The translations under genes were made by a program, and so were the position numbers. Below the pieces are notes generated by a model that did no database searches, had not been told where the DNA came from, and saw only the letters and a program-made list of their open reading frames with translations. This document shows, one piece after another, positions 1 to 13,639 of a stretch of 64,000 nucleotides of DNA. This stretch comes from Lutraria lutraria. Its lineage: Eukaryota > Mollusca > Bivalvia > Venerida > Mactridae. Every line of letters starts with the position of its first letter. Positions within the stretch are counted from its first letter, which is position 1. The stretch spans positions 12,563,479 to 12,627,478 of the forward strand of contig OZ026837.1 of the NCBI GenBank assembly GCA_964023205.1. The letters are read 5' to 3'.

Positions 1-38
1 TTATTTAGAGGTGGCTACTTACACAGCTTTGACTGATT
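1..38 (+). repeat. Right end of a dispersed inverted-repeat element (family A)
   Basis: The first bases (TTATTTAGAGGTGGCTAC, then CACAGCTTTGACTG) match the right end of the copy at 46881-47058, which has TATTTAGAGGTGACTAC and CACAGGATTGACTG. The rest of this copy lies before the window. Confidence 0.5.
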
Positions 39-644
39 TTAGCTTAATGCTGTAAATCGTTATTAAATATGAAGCTGTTAAATGTTAATTATAGGTATAA
101 TATAACAAGAATAAATATCGCTGACTAGAGACCAGAGTACATTGTTTTTATTTGACCATTGCTTTCTGTGACCTTAGGGACTGTTTGGATACATGGAATT
201 TATAGTTATACATGTAAGTTGTATGAATGCTTTAATATAACCTTGTCATGGAAGTTTACAGCATGGAGAATTGATTGAATTCTTGTATGCCTGAGTCTGT
301 GTTCTATATTGGCTTATTTGATGAATTATACTGCCTGCAGAGGTACTTAATTAAATTCTGATTGAAGAATGGGAGATCAAATGATACAGATGAACATAAA
401 TCTGCTTGATGTAACCATGCAAAAATATTATTGTGGAAATTTATAAAGTTATGTTGGAATCAAAATAAATACTAATTTTATAACCTCAACATCAACCATA
501 GTCATAAGTTGCCTGTTCAAATATCTACAGCAGGTGGTTGCTTAATTAACTACATGTATGAGCAAAATACAACAAAGTAACTAATAAAAAGTGTACACAT
601 AATATATTTAGTGCCAGACTATTATGAAATGGTAGACCTGACAG

Positions 645-850
645 AGGGGCATCATTCAGTGGTGATGGGCTCTGACTGGTGAGAACTTACACGCTCACTG
701 CTGTATGTTCAAATCCCACCCATGTCCAGACAAATTGTACATGATGGGTAGCTGTTTAGAAAAGTCAGTGGTTCTACCCAGGTGTAAGCCTGAGGTCTTC
801 ATCCATTGTTAATGCTGGAAGAGTAAAAGTAATGGTCATATATTCTCACT
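645..850 (+). mobile_element. tRNA-derived SINE, diverged
   Basis: A pol III B-box-like GTTCAAATCCC lies at 707-717, with a degenerate A-box-like stretch about 45 bases before it. The body (CAGTGGTTCTACCCAGGTG, then TTGTTAATGCTGGAA) recurs in the copy at 26680-26880. No target-site duplication was identified. Confidence 0.6.
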
Positions 851-1629
851 TCTAAGCTACCACTGCTCGGCTGTAACTTTGCTTTGACAATTTAGACAAT
901 TTAAACCAGTGGACACTTTCCAAATTGACATACCATAGAAAATTAAAGGAAAGTTCAAGTACGAGACAGGCTGTCTAAAAATGTAAATCACTTTCAAAAA
1001 AAATGTTATTTAGTGTAAATAGTTACATCAAATATTAACAAAATGTCAGGTCAGTTTGAAAGACTTAATCTATTATAATAGAAATATCTCAACAATTTGA
1101 TAATATTTTATTTCCTTTTTTAATACATACAAATTTAATTTAGGCACAATAACACTGGTTAGCTCACCTCTAGCGAACTAATGTTCCGCTAGTTTTATGG
1201 GTTTATATAGCTATCATAGGAAATATGCTTTATTATATATACATACAGTATGTATTACTTTGTCTGCATCTTGTTTTAAAAGCCATTATATGGGTTTTCC
1301 CCGATACCTTTTTTCCTACTAGGGGGGTCGGGAATAGGGGCCTCCCCGCTAAAAAATTATGCTACACACAAAAAAAAATGCCAAGTCAGCAATTATTTAC
1401 CCTGTCTCATTATGCCTCACCCACTTAGCTTTATAGGTAGGTACACCCTGCCATTGAATAGTGAATATTAGTCCATGATGAAATCAAGAATATAAAGACT
1501 TAATGATGATAAAATTCACATATTGTGATATCTTTGCTCAGTCCAGTCAAATTAATCAATGTTTTATTTAAATTATCAAATGCATTCAGAACTCTTTCTG
1601 TGGTTCAGTGCATTTCCATTACCCTCACC

Positions 1630-2397
1630 CAGGGTCACTCAAATAGAAGGGTCTGGACTCCGTAAATTAAAGCGTTGTGTAGCGATCACGTGGTCGCGCG
1701 CAAGATGGCCGTCATTGTGAAACGGTGAAGATCGCATTGAAATAGATACACAAATATTCACAAATTACTAAACATTATTGGTGTAGAGCTCCACAAAAAG
1801 TTAGATCGTAAGTATCTCCTTCTAATTTGACCAATTTCTTAGGACAAAATCCATTTATTTATGTTGAAATCCGACGGTACATAAATGGACGAAAACTCGT
1901 TTTAAGCCCAGATCTAGATTGTTGTCGCAAAGCGTGTATTTTTCGTAAGTAAATATAACCCTTTTAAGTTATAGAGTGATGATGTCGGGATTAATTTCAT
2001 GTCTTTTAAAGGTTGTTGAAGTAAATCATGCAGTTACTTTTTCATATTGATTCCGATGCTAAGAAATAATGATACATGAATTTGACCCTTTTTGACGAAG
2101 TCGCCATTTTGAGTTTGACCAATTTTACTTTTTTTAGTAAGTGATTCCGTCTTTAATAATCATCTATCGCTGAAATGCTTGCAACACATTTTAGAAAGAT
2201 CAATACTCCGTTAATTCATGATTTTATTTTAAATTTTCGATTTCTTGTTTTTGACTAAATGGAAATAGAAAATTTGTGTGTTCTCTATACACACGTGAAA
2301 AAAGCTCTCCGATATGTATCGACAGCACAACTTGATGTTTATACAGAGATAAGCGCCTGAAGAGCACGAGTCCAGACCATTCATTTGAAAGACCCTG
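1630..2397. mobile_element. Non-autonomous DNA transposon, hAT-like, 768 bases
   Basis: The element starts CAGGGTCACTCAAAT and ends ATTTGAAAGACCCTG. The inverted repeats run on for about 30 bases into GGTCTGGACTC and GAGTCCAGACC. It is flanked by CCTCACC on both sides (1623-1629 and 2398-2404), or CCTCACCC if the boundary is moved one base. CAGGG ends with a 7-8 base target duplication fit the hAT superfamily. There is no transposase frame. The interior is richer in CpG than its surroundings and holds two CACGTG E-boxes (1687-1692, 2292-2297). It also has YY1-like motifs in opposite orientations (CAAGATGGCCGTC at 1701; TCGCCATTTT at 2101). Confidence 0.8.
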
Positions 2398-3318
2398 CCT
2401 CACCCCAGTTAAAAAATTTATTTTTAACTAATCCCATTAATTGATGTATTTTTTAGCATTTCATAACAACCCTATAACAATGTTTTTGCAACAATTTGGA
2501 CATTTATCTATGTTTTTATTAAATGAAAACCCAAAATATTGTGTCTGTAGACATAGAGTACTGTTTAAGATACCAGTAGAGCGTATTAAATTATTTTATT
2601 CCTTGTGAACTCTCGTATAAGTTCAGGCCACAGGTATATAAATTTAATGACATGTTTAAAGAAAAGAGAAACATTTTATGGAAGGGGCAGGTTGACATAC
2701 TCTCTGGACTTGAACATTATTGGTAATATTTTTTTATTATTTTATGATTTTATCTTGATGAAATTTTGATTACCATGAATACAAACTTCTGTATTGACTA
2801 CTAGCATTTAAAAAAATACTTTGTCATTCAATTACTGTACTGTCAATTAACAAAATTTCTACCTTCATTGAATTGTATAGTTATTTATGCAAATTAGGTA
2901 CATGTATGAAGAAAAATCCAATGCTTATCAAATTGTTAGTGGCAAAATACAATTAATTTTATCTTTTTAAAATAATTTTGACTTCAAATTCATGTATTTA
3001 AATTAATTCAAGGTCTTGAATATATTTTTACCAATTGTTATTTTTAAATGTTATAATTAACTTTCACTTGGTTTTCATTGCCCATCAAATTCTTTACATA
3101 GAAATGACAGGAAATTTAGTATCTTTATATCATATTATTTGTTCATTGAACGGAAGTGGATTTAGTTCAGTTCTTTTGATTATTGGACTAAATTAAAATA
3201 ACAATTCTCATAATATTTCATTACATTTTAATGGTTTTATTTGTAGGCCAATCTTTAAAATGTATGTGCTTTCAGGGGTTTTGTCTATCAGTAAGTTAAC
3301 TTGATTGTTTATGAGTAC

Positions 3319-3510
3319 ATAAACTGTCAACTAGTGTTTGAAGCCACCTCAGCTTAAGGCAACCCTGTGAATAAAGACCATTCTTTGAAATACGGATGTA
3401 CTGTCATTCATTATTATGAATAAAGACCACCTGTCAATGAAGGACACATTATTTTTGTCTTTCCCGTGGGTGGCCCGCTGTGTGAATTCACAGGTTTGAC
3501 TGTATACATG
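3319..3510. repeat. Family A inverted-repeat element, diverged copy
   Basis: The right end CACAGGTTTGACTGTATA is the inverse of the family's left end ACAGTCAAACCTGTG. The interior has two GTGAATAAAGACCA-type units and TGTCTTTCCCGTGGGTGGCC, as in the copy at 25001. The left end is degraded. Confidence 0.6.
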
Positions 3511-3807
3511 TAAAGTTTTTAATTGTTAATGTTGCAGTGTAATTGCAAATAGATAAGCCTGTAAAATTTAATGCTGTCTGCATTCAATGATTGTATTTTT
3601 CTAAAATAAAAATGTTGAGAAACCTTGCTAGTGATTGCTTGGCCTTCCTCTGATTCTCACCTTGATGGACAGAGATCAAAGATGTTCACATGTGATATAT
3701 TGGGTGTGAGGTTAATATAAAAGCAGGAAAATTAACAAAAAAGAGATATTGAGGTATTTTAAATCTATTGTGAAAGTCAATGCTAAAGCATCTCTGTCAT
3801 AGATGTT

Positions 3808-4115
3808 TATTATACCCCTGCAAACGAAGTTTGAGAGGGGGTATATTAGCGTCACTCTGTTGGTCGGTCTGTCCGTCCATCCGTCCGCATAAAGGTTTGT
3901 GGAGCGAACTATTTCCACATTTTTTAAGCGATTGCAATGAAACTTGAAATATGCTATCACCATCAAGTGTAGATGTTCAAGACACAATTTTCATGCCCAT
4001 CGATTCACTCATTGCAGAGTTATGTCCCCTTGAACTTAGCTGTATAGTGTACTATTGCATTATTAGTGTCAAAGCAGCAACGGGGGTATTAGTCACCTCT
4101 GTGACAGCTCTAGTT
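3808..4115 (+). repeat. Dispersed repeat of a type common in mollusc genomes
   Basis: It begins TATACCCCTGCAAACGAAG, passes through a GGTCGGTCTGTCCGTCCATC stretch, and ends GGGGGTATTAGTCACC then TCTGTGACAGCTCTAG. This layout is familiar from many bivalve sequences; that recognition is from memory, not from a search. It creates the spurious short reading frames in this interval. Confidence 0.65.
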
Positions 4116-5340
4116 AATTCAGTTTTAAGAAATTCTATTTTGAAATATGGTTATGTTATATATTATGATGAAGAATTTAATTGAAGCATCTGTGCCATAG
4201 TTTCAGTATAAAAAAATTCACTTTAAAATTTAATACATTTTTTTAAAGGTTATTGTTTATGTGAATTGTATTTCTATCCAAAGTCTGTTGAGGAGGGGAC
4301 AAAAAATTATGCCGAACAATTTCCCTGCATCTATATCTGTGGTATTGTGTATTTTATGTACTGACAAAAATGGCAATATTTATTTATCCCAGATATCGGA
4401 CAAGTGGTTTAAATCACTGATTATTACAATTTTATTATGAATCATTTGCTATTTTATTGTTGTTACAATGCAATTTAATGGTCTTGGTGACCGGTATTCA
4501 GAAATAGAGTATGGACCAGTTTTGCAAATAAACATTTTATCCTTGTTTGTATATAATACATTCTAGGTGAATAATGTAATTGATATGAAATTGAATTGTT
4601 GTTAAATAAGAAGTGACAAATAACTTTGATAGTTGATATTAATGGTCTGTTAATGATACACTAATTGTATACTCGTGGGTTTAAAAGATTTGATTTCATT
4701 TTCCCACCATTGTTAGTAAAAAAGATCAATAAAATGTAGCGGTATTTTGGTATCCATGATTACTGATGTTTCAAGATTAATGTAATTATACCTCATCATC
4801 ACCTAAATTGATCAACAAGATTGTTTTAAAATGGTCTCTAAGTTAATTTCAATAATATAAAAAAAGATCTTAATGTTGATGTAAGAAATTTGTTACAACA
4901 AAAGAATAAACAAGCTATTTAAGTTTATCAGATAAATATCCCTGTATACATGAATGGTCATTGTAAAATAGTCAGATACTGCTAAATTAAAAGCAACATT
5001 AACTTTGAAAAAACCTTTGATTGCGAATCTCGAAATGATTTCTAGTTAGTTAATTAAATATCTGGTAGATAAATGTATTGATTCTATTATTACTACACAA
5101 TATTACAGTAAATTAATCTTATACTGAAATCATTTGATGTGACAGTTTTATGTATGGGAAATTTCTGTGTTTTTTTTAATCCATACTTTTGAATGATAAG
5201 ATAGTATTTGGTATTGACCATTATTGTAATTTAAAAAAAAACAAAAAAACATTGAACATCAATGATCAGTAGTAAGCAGTTTCTTCATCAGTTTATGAAC
5301 CTTGAAATATTAAATTGTTATGTATTGTGAATTAAGGCCA

Positions 5341-5502
5341 AACAATAATTATCCGTAGCAGTCACTCGCTGGGTGCAGATGAATTTTGATGAGGTCTTGT
5401 GTGTTTTTCAACATCTGCCATGCAATTGTTATACTGGTATTCCATGTTGCAGTTCAGTCTGTGTAAGTTCAGTTTCCATGAGTACTTTCACTACTTTGAT
5501 TT
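5341..5502 (-). repeat. Family C dispersed repeat, copy 1
   Basis: The inverse of GTTCAGTTTCCATGAGTAC and of GTCACTCGCTGGGTGCAGAT recurs at 5698-5798 and 18832-19032, and the same orientation recurs at 39036-39204. No coding potential is seen. Confidence 0.6.
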
Positions 5503-5697
5503 CCTACGTGTATATATTTTTTACTTTGAAAATACAGTTCATTTGAAAATATCAGCAAGACATAAAATTGGCAGAGGCTAAAAAAGTCCCGGGTTGGCAG
5601 AGAAAAATAGATCATGTTTGTGGAAACCTGAAACTTTTTTAAATGATCAAATTATTTTTCTAAATTTAACATAACCACATTATTTGAGGCAGTACAT

Positions 5698-5798
5698 AAT
5701 CAAAGTACTGGAAGTACTCATGGAAGCTGATTTTACACCTGTAGACAAAATGCAGTACACTTGTCTGAGTGATTGCTATGGGAAGATGAACAATTGTT
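5698..5798 (+). repeat. Family C dispersed repeat, copy 2, head-to-head with copy 1
   Basis: It starts AATCAAAGTACTGGAAGTAC and ends GAGTGATTGCTATGG then CAATTG. Both ends are inverted matches to copy 1, so the pair forms a large imperfect inverted repeat with a spacer of about 195 bases. Confidence 0.55.
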
Positions 5799-6120
5799 CA
5801 GCTTCCAAAAAACAGCTTCCACCTTTGCCAATTTAAACATTCAAATGCCTATTTGCTTCTATCAAAGTAGTTTGTATTGACCATCAATATGTATGTTGAC
5901 ACTAAGTATCAGGTGTTAATTATACATTGACAGAATTCTGACTTTCAACAAAACTGTTGACTTTAACATTATTCAAACAGCATTTAATAATTCAATAGCT
6001 GTATCCTTGTCATATAATGTTTGTTTGTTTGTAATATAATACATGATAGTGTTTAACACATTACGTTTATTGACATATGTGTAGTATCAATACTTGTTGT
6101 ATCATTATTTTTATTAAAGC

Positions 6121-6166
6121 TACTGTTGTTGTTGTTGTTGCTGCTGCTACTACTGCTGCTGCTGTC
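6121..6166. repeat. Trinucleotide microsatellite (GTT/GCT)
   Basis: Five GTT units pass into GCT, with interruptions by ACT. On the - strand this gives a meaningless Ser/Asn-rich frame. Confidence 0.85.
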
Positions 6167-9100
6167 GTAAATGATCTTACAGGTGGAGTTCATATACATG
6201 TATATATAATAAACTGATTGAGTTAGTTTTGTCAATTTCATTTTGATAAACAAATGTACATGTAAAATATGTACTTCTACTAAATGACTAAAGATACAGT
6301 AACTTGATGCTGTTGACATTTAGGCCTAAATTAAAAATATATATGTGTTTGCCCAAATGGAACTCATCATAATTATGTTAATATGTTTGGTTCCAATTAG
6401 AATAGTTGTTTAATCTTGGCCTTCACTTGAAAAGGAATTATTAATTGACTCAGATTATACCAGATATTTCCATTTTGTCAGACTAAATTATATAATATTA
6501 AGAATTGTTTGTTAATGCATTATGGTAATCTTGGATTTTAAGGTTAAGCTGATCTTTGTGTTCAGATGTACCTATGAAATAAAACTGTGGTAAATTTTAA
6601 TTACAGGGTATATTTTGGTTTGGAAGACAAAAATTTTAGGTTCCAATCATGGATAACCAATCTGACATAAGTCTTTACTTAATTGTGACTCATCATGACA
6701 AATGATCACCGAAGATCTCGTTTCATAATTGTCTAAATAAAGACGTATGATACAAAAACATTGTATTTGTATCACTGTATTATAATCATTGTGGTTTGTA
6801 AGTTGAATACAAAGAGTGATAGTTTCAAGTTTTCATTATCTTGACCAACAATCAATCATCCTGCAGCCATATATAGAGGGTCGTATATTTAATACTAACT
6901 GGTACTTAATTGGGAATTTCTCATATTTGACATGTGGTACCATGTATAAGATACTGATAATGTCAAAGCAACTATTTCACCTATGTTTTGTTACCGTGAC
7001 AACTTCAGCTGAAGAAGATCCCCCATTAAATATATTTTCATGCCTCATTAATTTTTAAAAAATCTGTATTAGATAGCCATAAACTCATTTGGTGAACATA
7101 AAATAATATATGAAATACAAATTGGTTCATTAGAATCACTTAATAACAAGCTGTGTTCTAACACCAGTTGCTGTCTCCAGTTACTGTTGCCAAGGTTTCT
7201 CTGTATTCCAGTCCTATGTTTGATTTATGTGTTATTTCAGTAAAGATACTATATCATTTTAATATGATATTTCAATATTAACAAAACCTTTATGAATAAT
7301 TTAAATGTGATATCTGCAGTATCTGTATAACAGGTGTCGTATGTATTACTATTAACTTCAGTACATTTGTATGTTAAATTTCATCATTTAGATCAAGATG
7401 CATTGTGGCCCATGCATTGATCGAGCCCTAAGTGGGTCCTCATACAGACATTAAGATTTGACTTGAACAATTTGCTGCAATGAGCCTGAATTAGGAACCG
7501 AATGAGGAATCATTATTTACCTTTAAATTACTTACTTAATCGTCTTCACTAGGACTGACACCATGGCTCTTCATTAAGTACGGTCTGTGACTGTAGCTTT
7601 TGCTTCACACCAAGATGTCTTGATGTGGCACAGCTCTTTGTCCAGGAACCTCCTCCATATTGTGGTATGGTGTTAGTTTCTGTAGCAGGTAACATCCGAG
7701 TTTCAAGGAATGGCATTGGCAGAGTTACCTTTAGGCAGGTTTACGTGACCAAAATATTTGTTTTTCTAAACATACATATTTTTACTGGTCTTACCTCTTT
7801 GACAATGCTGATTTGTATATGCTCATTTTACCATTGTGTATTTTTCTGTTTCTATCTAGGTAATTTGGATAATTGAAGTCTAAGCCCCTAAGTACCTAGA
7901 GTCAGCTTATCCCTTTGGGCTACCATATTTCCTTGATCATAGATCATATGTTGAAAAATCTACATACTGTAGAAATAAATCACCAAGTGCTCCTGTTATC
8001 TTAAAACATCTATCATGCAGTTTGCTGAAACATAAACAAGTAGAGTTCAGAAGTTTTTGATCTTTTAATTATCAGATGAATGAACAAAATAGTGTCTCCG
8101 TTAGTTGTCCTAAAGGCAGAGAAATGTCATCATGCAGAAGCAAGCAGATTGCTTCGTTCACTCTACTTTGCATCTCACAAATGTAATGAACTAACTTGTT
8201 CCATTTTGTTGATTTTGTTCAACATGTTCTTCTTCTTTTGTTTCCTGGTGTTATTGTTGTATATGGTCATTTTAATTGACCATACTCTTTACTTGCACCT
8301 AAACCAAAACTTTGTCCCTGTGGGGTACCCAATATAATACTTTGTTGTCCCTTCAATGGAATCAATGTCTTTTAAGAAGCTTAAATTAAAAGAAAATTAT
8401 TACCCTTAAATACTCTTATTAATTTTGTATGTTGTTCAGATGTGTCAGTCTACCAGTCTGATCATTTGGTTGAAGTATCAGTAATATTGATGATCAATTT
8501 ATGCTTTTAAGTGAATAATACTGTTATAATACTAGTGACCTTATAGAGTTTTAGTTTTCAATCATGTTTTAATTATCTCCCTTATGTAGAGTCATATATT
8601 AGTCTGATAGATCTGAAGCATGTTCTCATAATTAGCCTGTACCATTACATAGTTCTTAGATACCCAGCTAATTGGATCTAGATCAATCTGTTCCCTGATT
8701 GATATTGATTGATTTTAAATTATAGTTCACATTACTTTCCTTTTAAATGAAAATGTGGTACTGGTGCTTCATTTAAAAATACTATTATTCTTATAATTTT
8801 ATCTTTATCCATTTACAATAATAATTTATCATTAGAACAAAGGTCGACATTGTGTCATTTTTTGGCATTCATTTTGAGAATTTTACCTCCAATTTTGAAG
8901 AGCTCTAAGTTTTTAAAACATGTACAGTGTTGGCCTTGGTAACAATTGTTAACTGAACAATTTCTTGGGTAGAAATTGAAAATTATCTTGGTGATGAATG
9001 TGTTTTATATGAGAATTTAATTAATAAGCACTTAGTCGGATATTGATTTGTACACCAGAAAGTGATAACACTACTTGAGACCTATTTAAAATGGTGTAAC

Positions 9101-10759
9101 TTATTTCCTGTTTTGTGATTTATGTTTTAAAAGAAAGTTGATTTTTACAAACAATGAAATTATATGTAATTATATACAGGTATCCAAGGTTATAGGTTCT
9201 GTGTGATATGAAGAGACTGATTTTTTTTCTAAATATTAAATTATCAACAACATTGGTGTTTCATATTTCTGTTAGGCTAGATACAGTATCATTGGTGATG
9301 GTGGTTATATTTAATGCCCGGGGCCACAGCTTCATACTGCTAATTGACAATTACAAGTTTATTGTCCCCAGTGTCCCTTTAAGGCTTACACTGTCCCCAC
9401 TTCACAGAATCACATTGACAACATTTTATATCAACAATTAATCATCACTGTAATTAATGTAACTGTTAATTCACTCAAAGTTCAACACTTCACAAATTGT
9501 GTCCTGTTAACTTTGACACTACAAGTTATTAAAATTTCACTTTCTTTGATGAATGACTGCAACAAATTTGTACACCTTTGATAATTTCTCATAATCAAAT
9601 CAACCTTCAGTTTTCAAGCAGTGTGTTGTTGTGACATGCAGGTTGCTTGATTCAGTGTAGATTTAGCAATAAGTGACACACATGAGAGTTTAAAAATATA
9701 TATTGAAAACAAGATTTGTGCTTTTATGTCCTGTTTCTATCAAACTTTGGAAAGTAAACTCGCTAAACTGATAGGTAAGTTTCTTCTTCTGTTTCTATAA
9801 ATTTCTTATTAAAAATGGGTTTTAAGTGTTCGTGAACACTTTAAAAGCACTTCAGGTACAGTTCTTGAACTTTGTTCATGACAATGCAAGCATCATTCTT
9901 GAAGAGTTCTTCTATGTTTTGCGTATGATATGGAATGTTTTGTTGAAATGACTTGTAATATTGCAGAATGATCCAAATCCTTTTTCCTAATGTTACATTA
10001 AGTTGTTCATCTTTTAATTACTGGTATATCACCTTTAAAAGTTTCAATCAGGTTTTGCCAAAAAACCCTAATTTGGAAAGTTAGCCAGCTAGCTAGCTAG
10101 CTCATTGTATCCATTTTGTTGAAAATCAGCATTTAATCTACTGAAACAAACATGAAACATTAAAATTTTCATTATTTACAATTAAAATATCTTTAAACTT
10201 GTGTTTTGAATTATGTTTGTGCATTGCTGTAGTATGGTAACTTAAGTTGCTACTGAGGAGTGTTATAAATGTTTCACATGTTTTAACTAACTAAAAGCTT
10301 TGTTGTAGGTCTTTCATACTTAACTTCTGAGGTGACTTCCATTACTTATTTAAAATCTAAGTTATAATACAATTATGGTAACAAACATTATGTGACTATA
10401 GCTAGATGTATTTGTGAAGGTTTTATGATAAATAAGTTGTAAGTTAAGGCTTTTTGGTATTGCCCAGATTGGTACCAATTAAGTAAATGTGCCTCTCTGT
10501 GTATGTAGTAGTGATTTTAGCTAATTGACAGATTCATTCGTATCCAACAATATTTTCCAGAACTGTCTTGGCAACAATGAGAAAGATCTATTGTTTTGTT
10601 AAATTTTGTATGTACTTTGTCATCTTAATGCAACAATATTGTAATATTAAGCATATAATTTGTGGGTGTAGAATCTAGAATCAGACTGTGTAACACATTA
10701 TACTGTTACCCTGAATCCTTACAATCAAGTATATAGCACATAACAAACAAACATTAGAA

Positions 10760-10985
10760 TTGGACCGCAGTCTTAGTCTAGTGGTTATTGTACTGGACTT
10801 TTTACCCAATGATCTAGGTACAATCCTGGTCACTTGAAGAAAAGTTGCTGGCTCTTTGTGGAAGGGTAAGTTGCCAGTACAGCCCTGAAGTACTGGTTAG
10901 AATACAGTCATGGAAAACCTGTAAGGTGAACTGGCTGCTATCATAAATGATTTATCATGTAAAACCCACTCAAAAGTAAATCATT
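10760..10985 (+). mobile_element. tRNA-derived SINE
   Basis: The head CTTAGTCTAGTGGTTATTGT resembles a tRNA A-box region, and AGGTACAATCCTGG is a degenerate B-box. The body contains GCCAGTACAGCCCTGAAGTA. No clear target-site duplication was found, and it does not fold as a functional tRNA. Confidence 0.55.
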
Positions 10986-11699
10986 CAAATTAAGGTTATC
11001 CGGCCTCTCTAGTAGTAATAGTTGTTGTTGTTGTCACAACAACATAATGTTGATTTATGTTGTTTAAGAGGTACAATAAATCATGAGCTATACATTTTCA
11101 TATATAAATGTACCTATGTTTTATTATGGTAATTATCAGGTTCATACAGTGAGTGTTTGAGTCATTTGTTGATTGTTTGTTGTTTATTTATTTACAGCAT
11201 TCATTGTCCTCAGTACCAATTAAATCCCCCTTAGGGTGATATGTAATTAATCAAGGGACATAAATGTGTATTGTGACAGTATATAGCATATTGTAGATTG
11301 TTCATAACTCATGTTAACATATCGGTTACATCTTTGATGTGAAGAAAGATAAAAACCTTGTTGCCTGTGGTGATCAGGGATTTTTTATGTCTAATTAATG
11401 ATAGATTATGTTGTGTATTGGTCTTTAACAACAAATACTTTTGTACATCAAACTGACCACTATAAATGCTGTTTAAGAAACAGAAATTATGAATCATTAT
11501 TGTTGCTGTTGCTTCTTTGTATTTTTGTTGTTAAGTGTCAAATTGTGTATTTTTTACTCTAAATATCACTGTTGTTTTATCATGAGCAGCTTTTTTTGTC
11601 ATTTTTATGTAGTTAGTGTAATAATTGTTTTTCCTGTTTCTTTATTGTGCCTGGTATAAAGCACCGGTACATGCATCACCTGTTTCCTGTGATTTTCTT

Positions 11700-11870
11700 A
11701 ATACAGTACTTGGCTCGGTAGTTGGGATGGGGACACTGAAAAAGTGTCCCAAAAATATTGAAAGGTGAAGCCAAGATTAGAACCCACAACCTTTCTTTTA
11801 GTAGTTGAGTGCGTTACTACCGGACCCCCGACCACGCCTTCAGAGGATCGAGGCATAATTGTCTTTAAAA
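11700..11870 (-). mobile_element. tRNA-derived SINE
   Basis: On the - strand a B-box-like GTGGGTTCTAATC (11787-11775) follows an A-box-like GGTAGTAACGCACTCAACT. The body includes a GGGACACT/AGTGTCCC inverted pair. Confidence 0.55.
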
Positions 11871-11876
11871 CATGAA

Positions 11877-12062
11877 AGATTCTTGAATGTGAACCATTCA
11901 TGAATGGTTCATGAAGTCTTATATTCATGAATTGTTCATGATTTATTCTTTTTATGAACTTTTGTAAAAAAAAAACATTTTAACATTCATGAATCATTCA
12001 TGAATAGTTCAAGAACATCAATTAAACTATTACTGTAATGAATTATTCATGAAGTTTTCATC
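11877..12062. repeat. Cluster of TTCATGAA palindromes
   Basis: The 8-base palindrome TTCATGAA and one-mismatch forms occur many times, often spaced as TTCATGAACTATTCATGAA-like pairs. Related pairs occur at 15958-16028 and 45609-45683. Confidence 0.7.
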
Positions 12063-13639
12063 GCGGCAATGAATTTGAGTCATAATCATTTTATGACATC
12101 TACTGCATGAAGTGTTAAAAAAACAGTAATGATTTACTTTGTATAAACATTAGCAGATGGACTGATCTATAAGGGCTTCACAAAAAATGTTACTTCGTTC
12201 ATAATAAACAGATGGGGTTACTTGTTTTGTGTGGACACTTCATTATATTTTTATGATCATAAAAGATACAACATCCTTACTTAAAGTCTTTGTTGACAAA
12301 AGTGATTGATTTACTGAACATGAATGGTGCTAATAATGTGGAAAAATTGCCTCTACAATTCTGTCCAAATCTGCTTCAAAAGATTTGCCTCTTCAGTTCT
12401 AATCTCTGCACTCAAGTACTAACTTGGCTTAGAACTGAATTATTTCCCCAAATGAATTGGATAAACAAACACTTCCCCTTTTGATCTATAGAAATTTAAT
12501 ACTACTGCAATATTGTATTGGAATTTTAATCTAATTTGCATATCAAGTCGGAGCACCTGCTACTTTTCTAGTATCACCATGGTTACTACAGGTGAAGTAC
12601 CGTTAATCAAACTGGAACATCTTAATTCTAATATCAAAGAACTGTGGAATCGTGTACACCCTTCTAAGCCCTTTCAGCCCTTAAAATTTATTTGCTCTGA
12701 CCAATGGTTTGATGATATGAATTAAACTAATAAGGGCCCTTAACAGCCCTTGATCGCAGTAATGCCCTTTTATGGCTTTAGTGGATATTAACGTACTGTG
12801 AAAATGACAGGGTTTGAATTAGTTTTCATACAGATTCAATAGTTTTTGGCCACGTGCCTGAAGACAGTATTATTGATACCTGCGGCGCGTGTCAGGTGTA
12901 CTGGTTGGATAGGCGGGACTATAATTGTCAACTTACGACAACCATCACAGATTATCCTGCTGACATCGTCATTTGGAAATATTTAAGTAAATGGAAATAA
13001 TCGTCGGGACAGGTGAAATTATGATGACCATCAGTTACATCAAAGAAAAATTTTGTTGCCTGTTAATTACCAATTTTTTTGTAATTTTTTTATGGCGGTG
13101 GTGGGGGGGTAAATGACAGTATATTTTATAAAACTGACAACTATTTTACTGATTATGATCTAAACTGACTGAAATTACTCATCTTTGTCTCTTATGGTGG
13201 GGGTATAGAGGAATGAAACTACAGCTGCCAGCATGACAAGGTTGAATAATTATAACATTAAGAAACAAAAAAATAGCTCAAGTCTTTGTCATATTGTACG
13301 GTGGTTTCAGCACAACATCTTTTGCATACTCTGTAACAGCTGTATCTTAAATTTTGTGAAGAGAATTTTATTTGCAAAATATCTGCATTGTGTGAGTTAA
13401 ATATTAGATGATTCTCTGTGTATCATTATTTTTATTGTGCATTCAAAATTTGTATCAAAATATTTATTTGCGTTCAAGCTGTTGTGTCACTTGACACATT
13501 AATGAACTAAATTTGAATCACAATGTTCTGGTATTGCATGATTTTTGTTCTCTCCCCCAAAATAAAGTATGAAAAGAGGCAATAGATTTATAACAAATAC
13601 AATGCACATTTAGTGAACAATGATACTCGCTGCTTATAA

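Noticed and set aside
6053..6319. Poly-Ser/Asn protein on the - strand
   Set aside because: It is produced by the GTT/GCT microsatellite and has no other coding signs.
7625..7876. Coding-looking patch (VAQLFVQEPPPYCG) ending near a GTAAC
   Set aside because: It has no ATG at its start, no clear acceptor and no recognisable similarity, and the phase cannot be tied to either gene.
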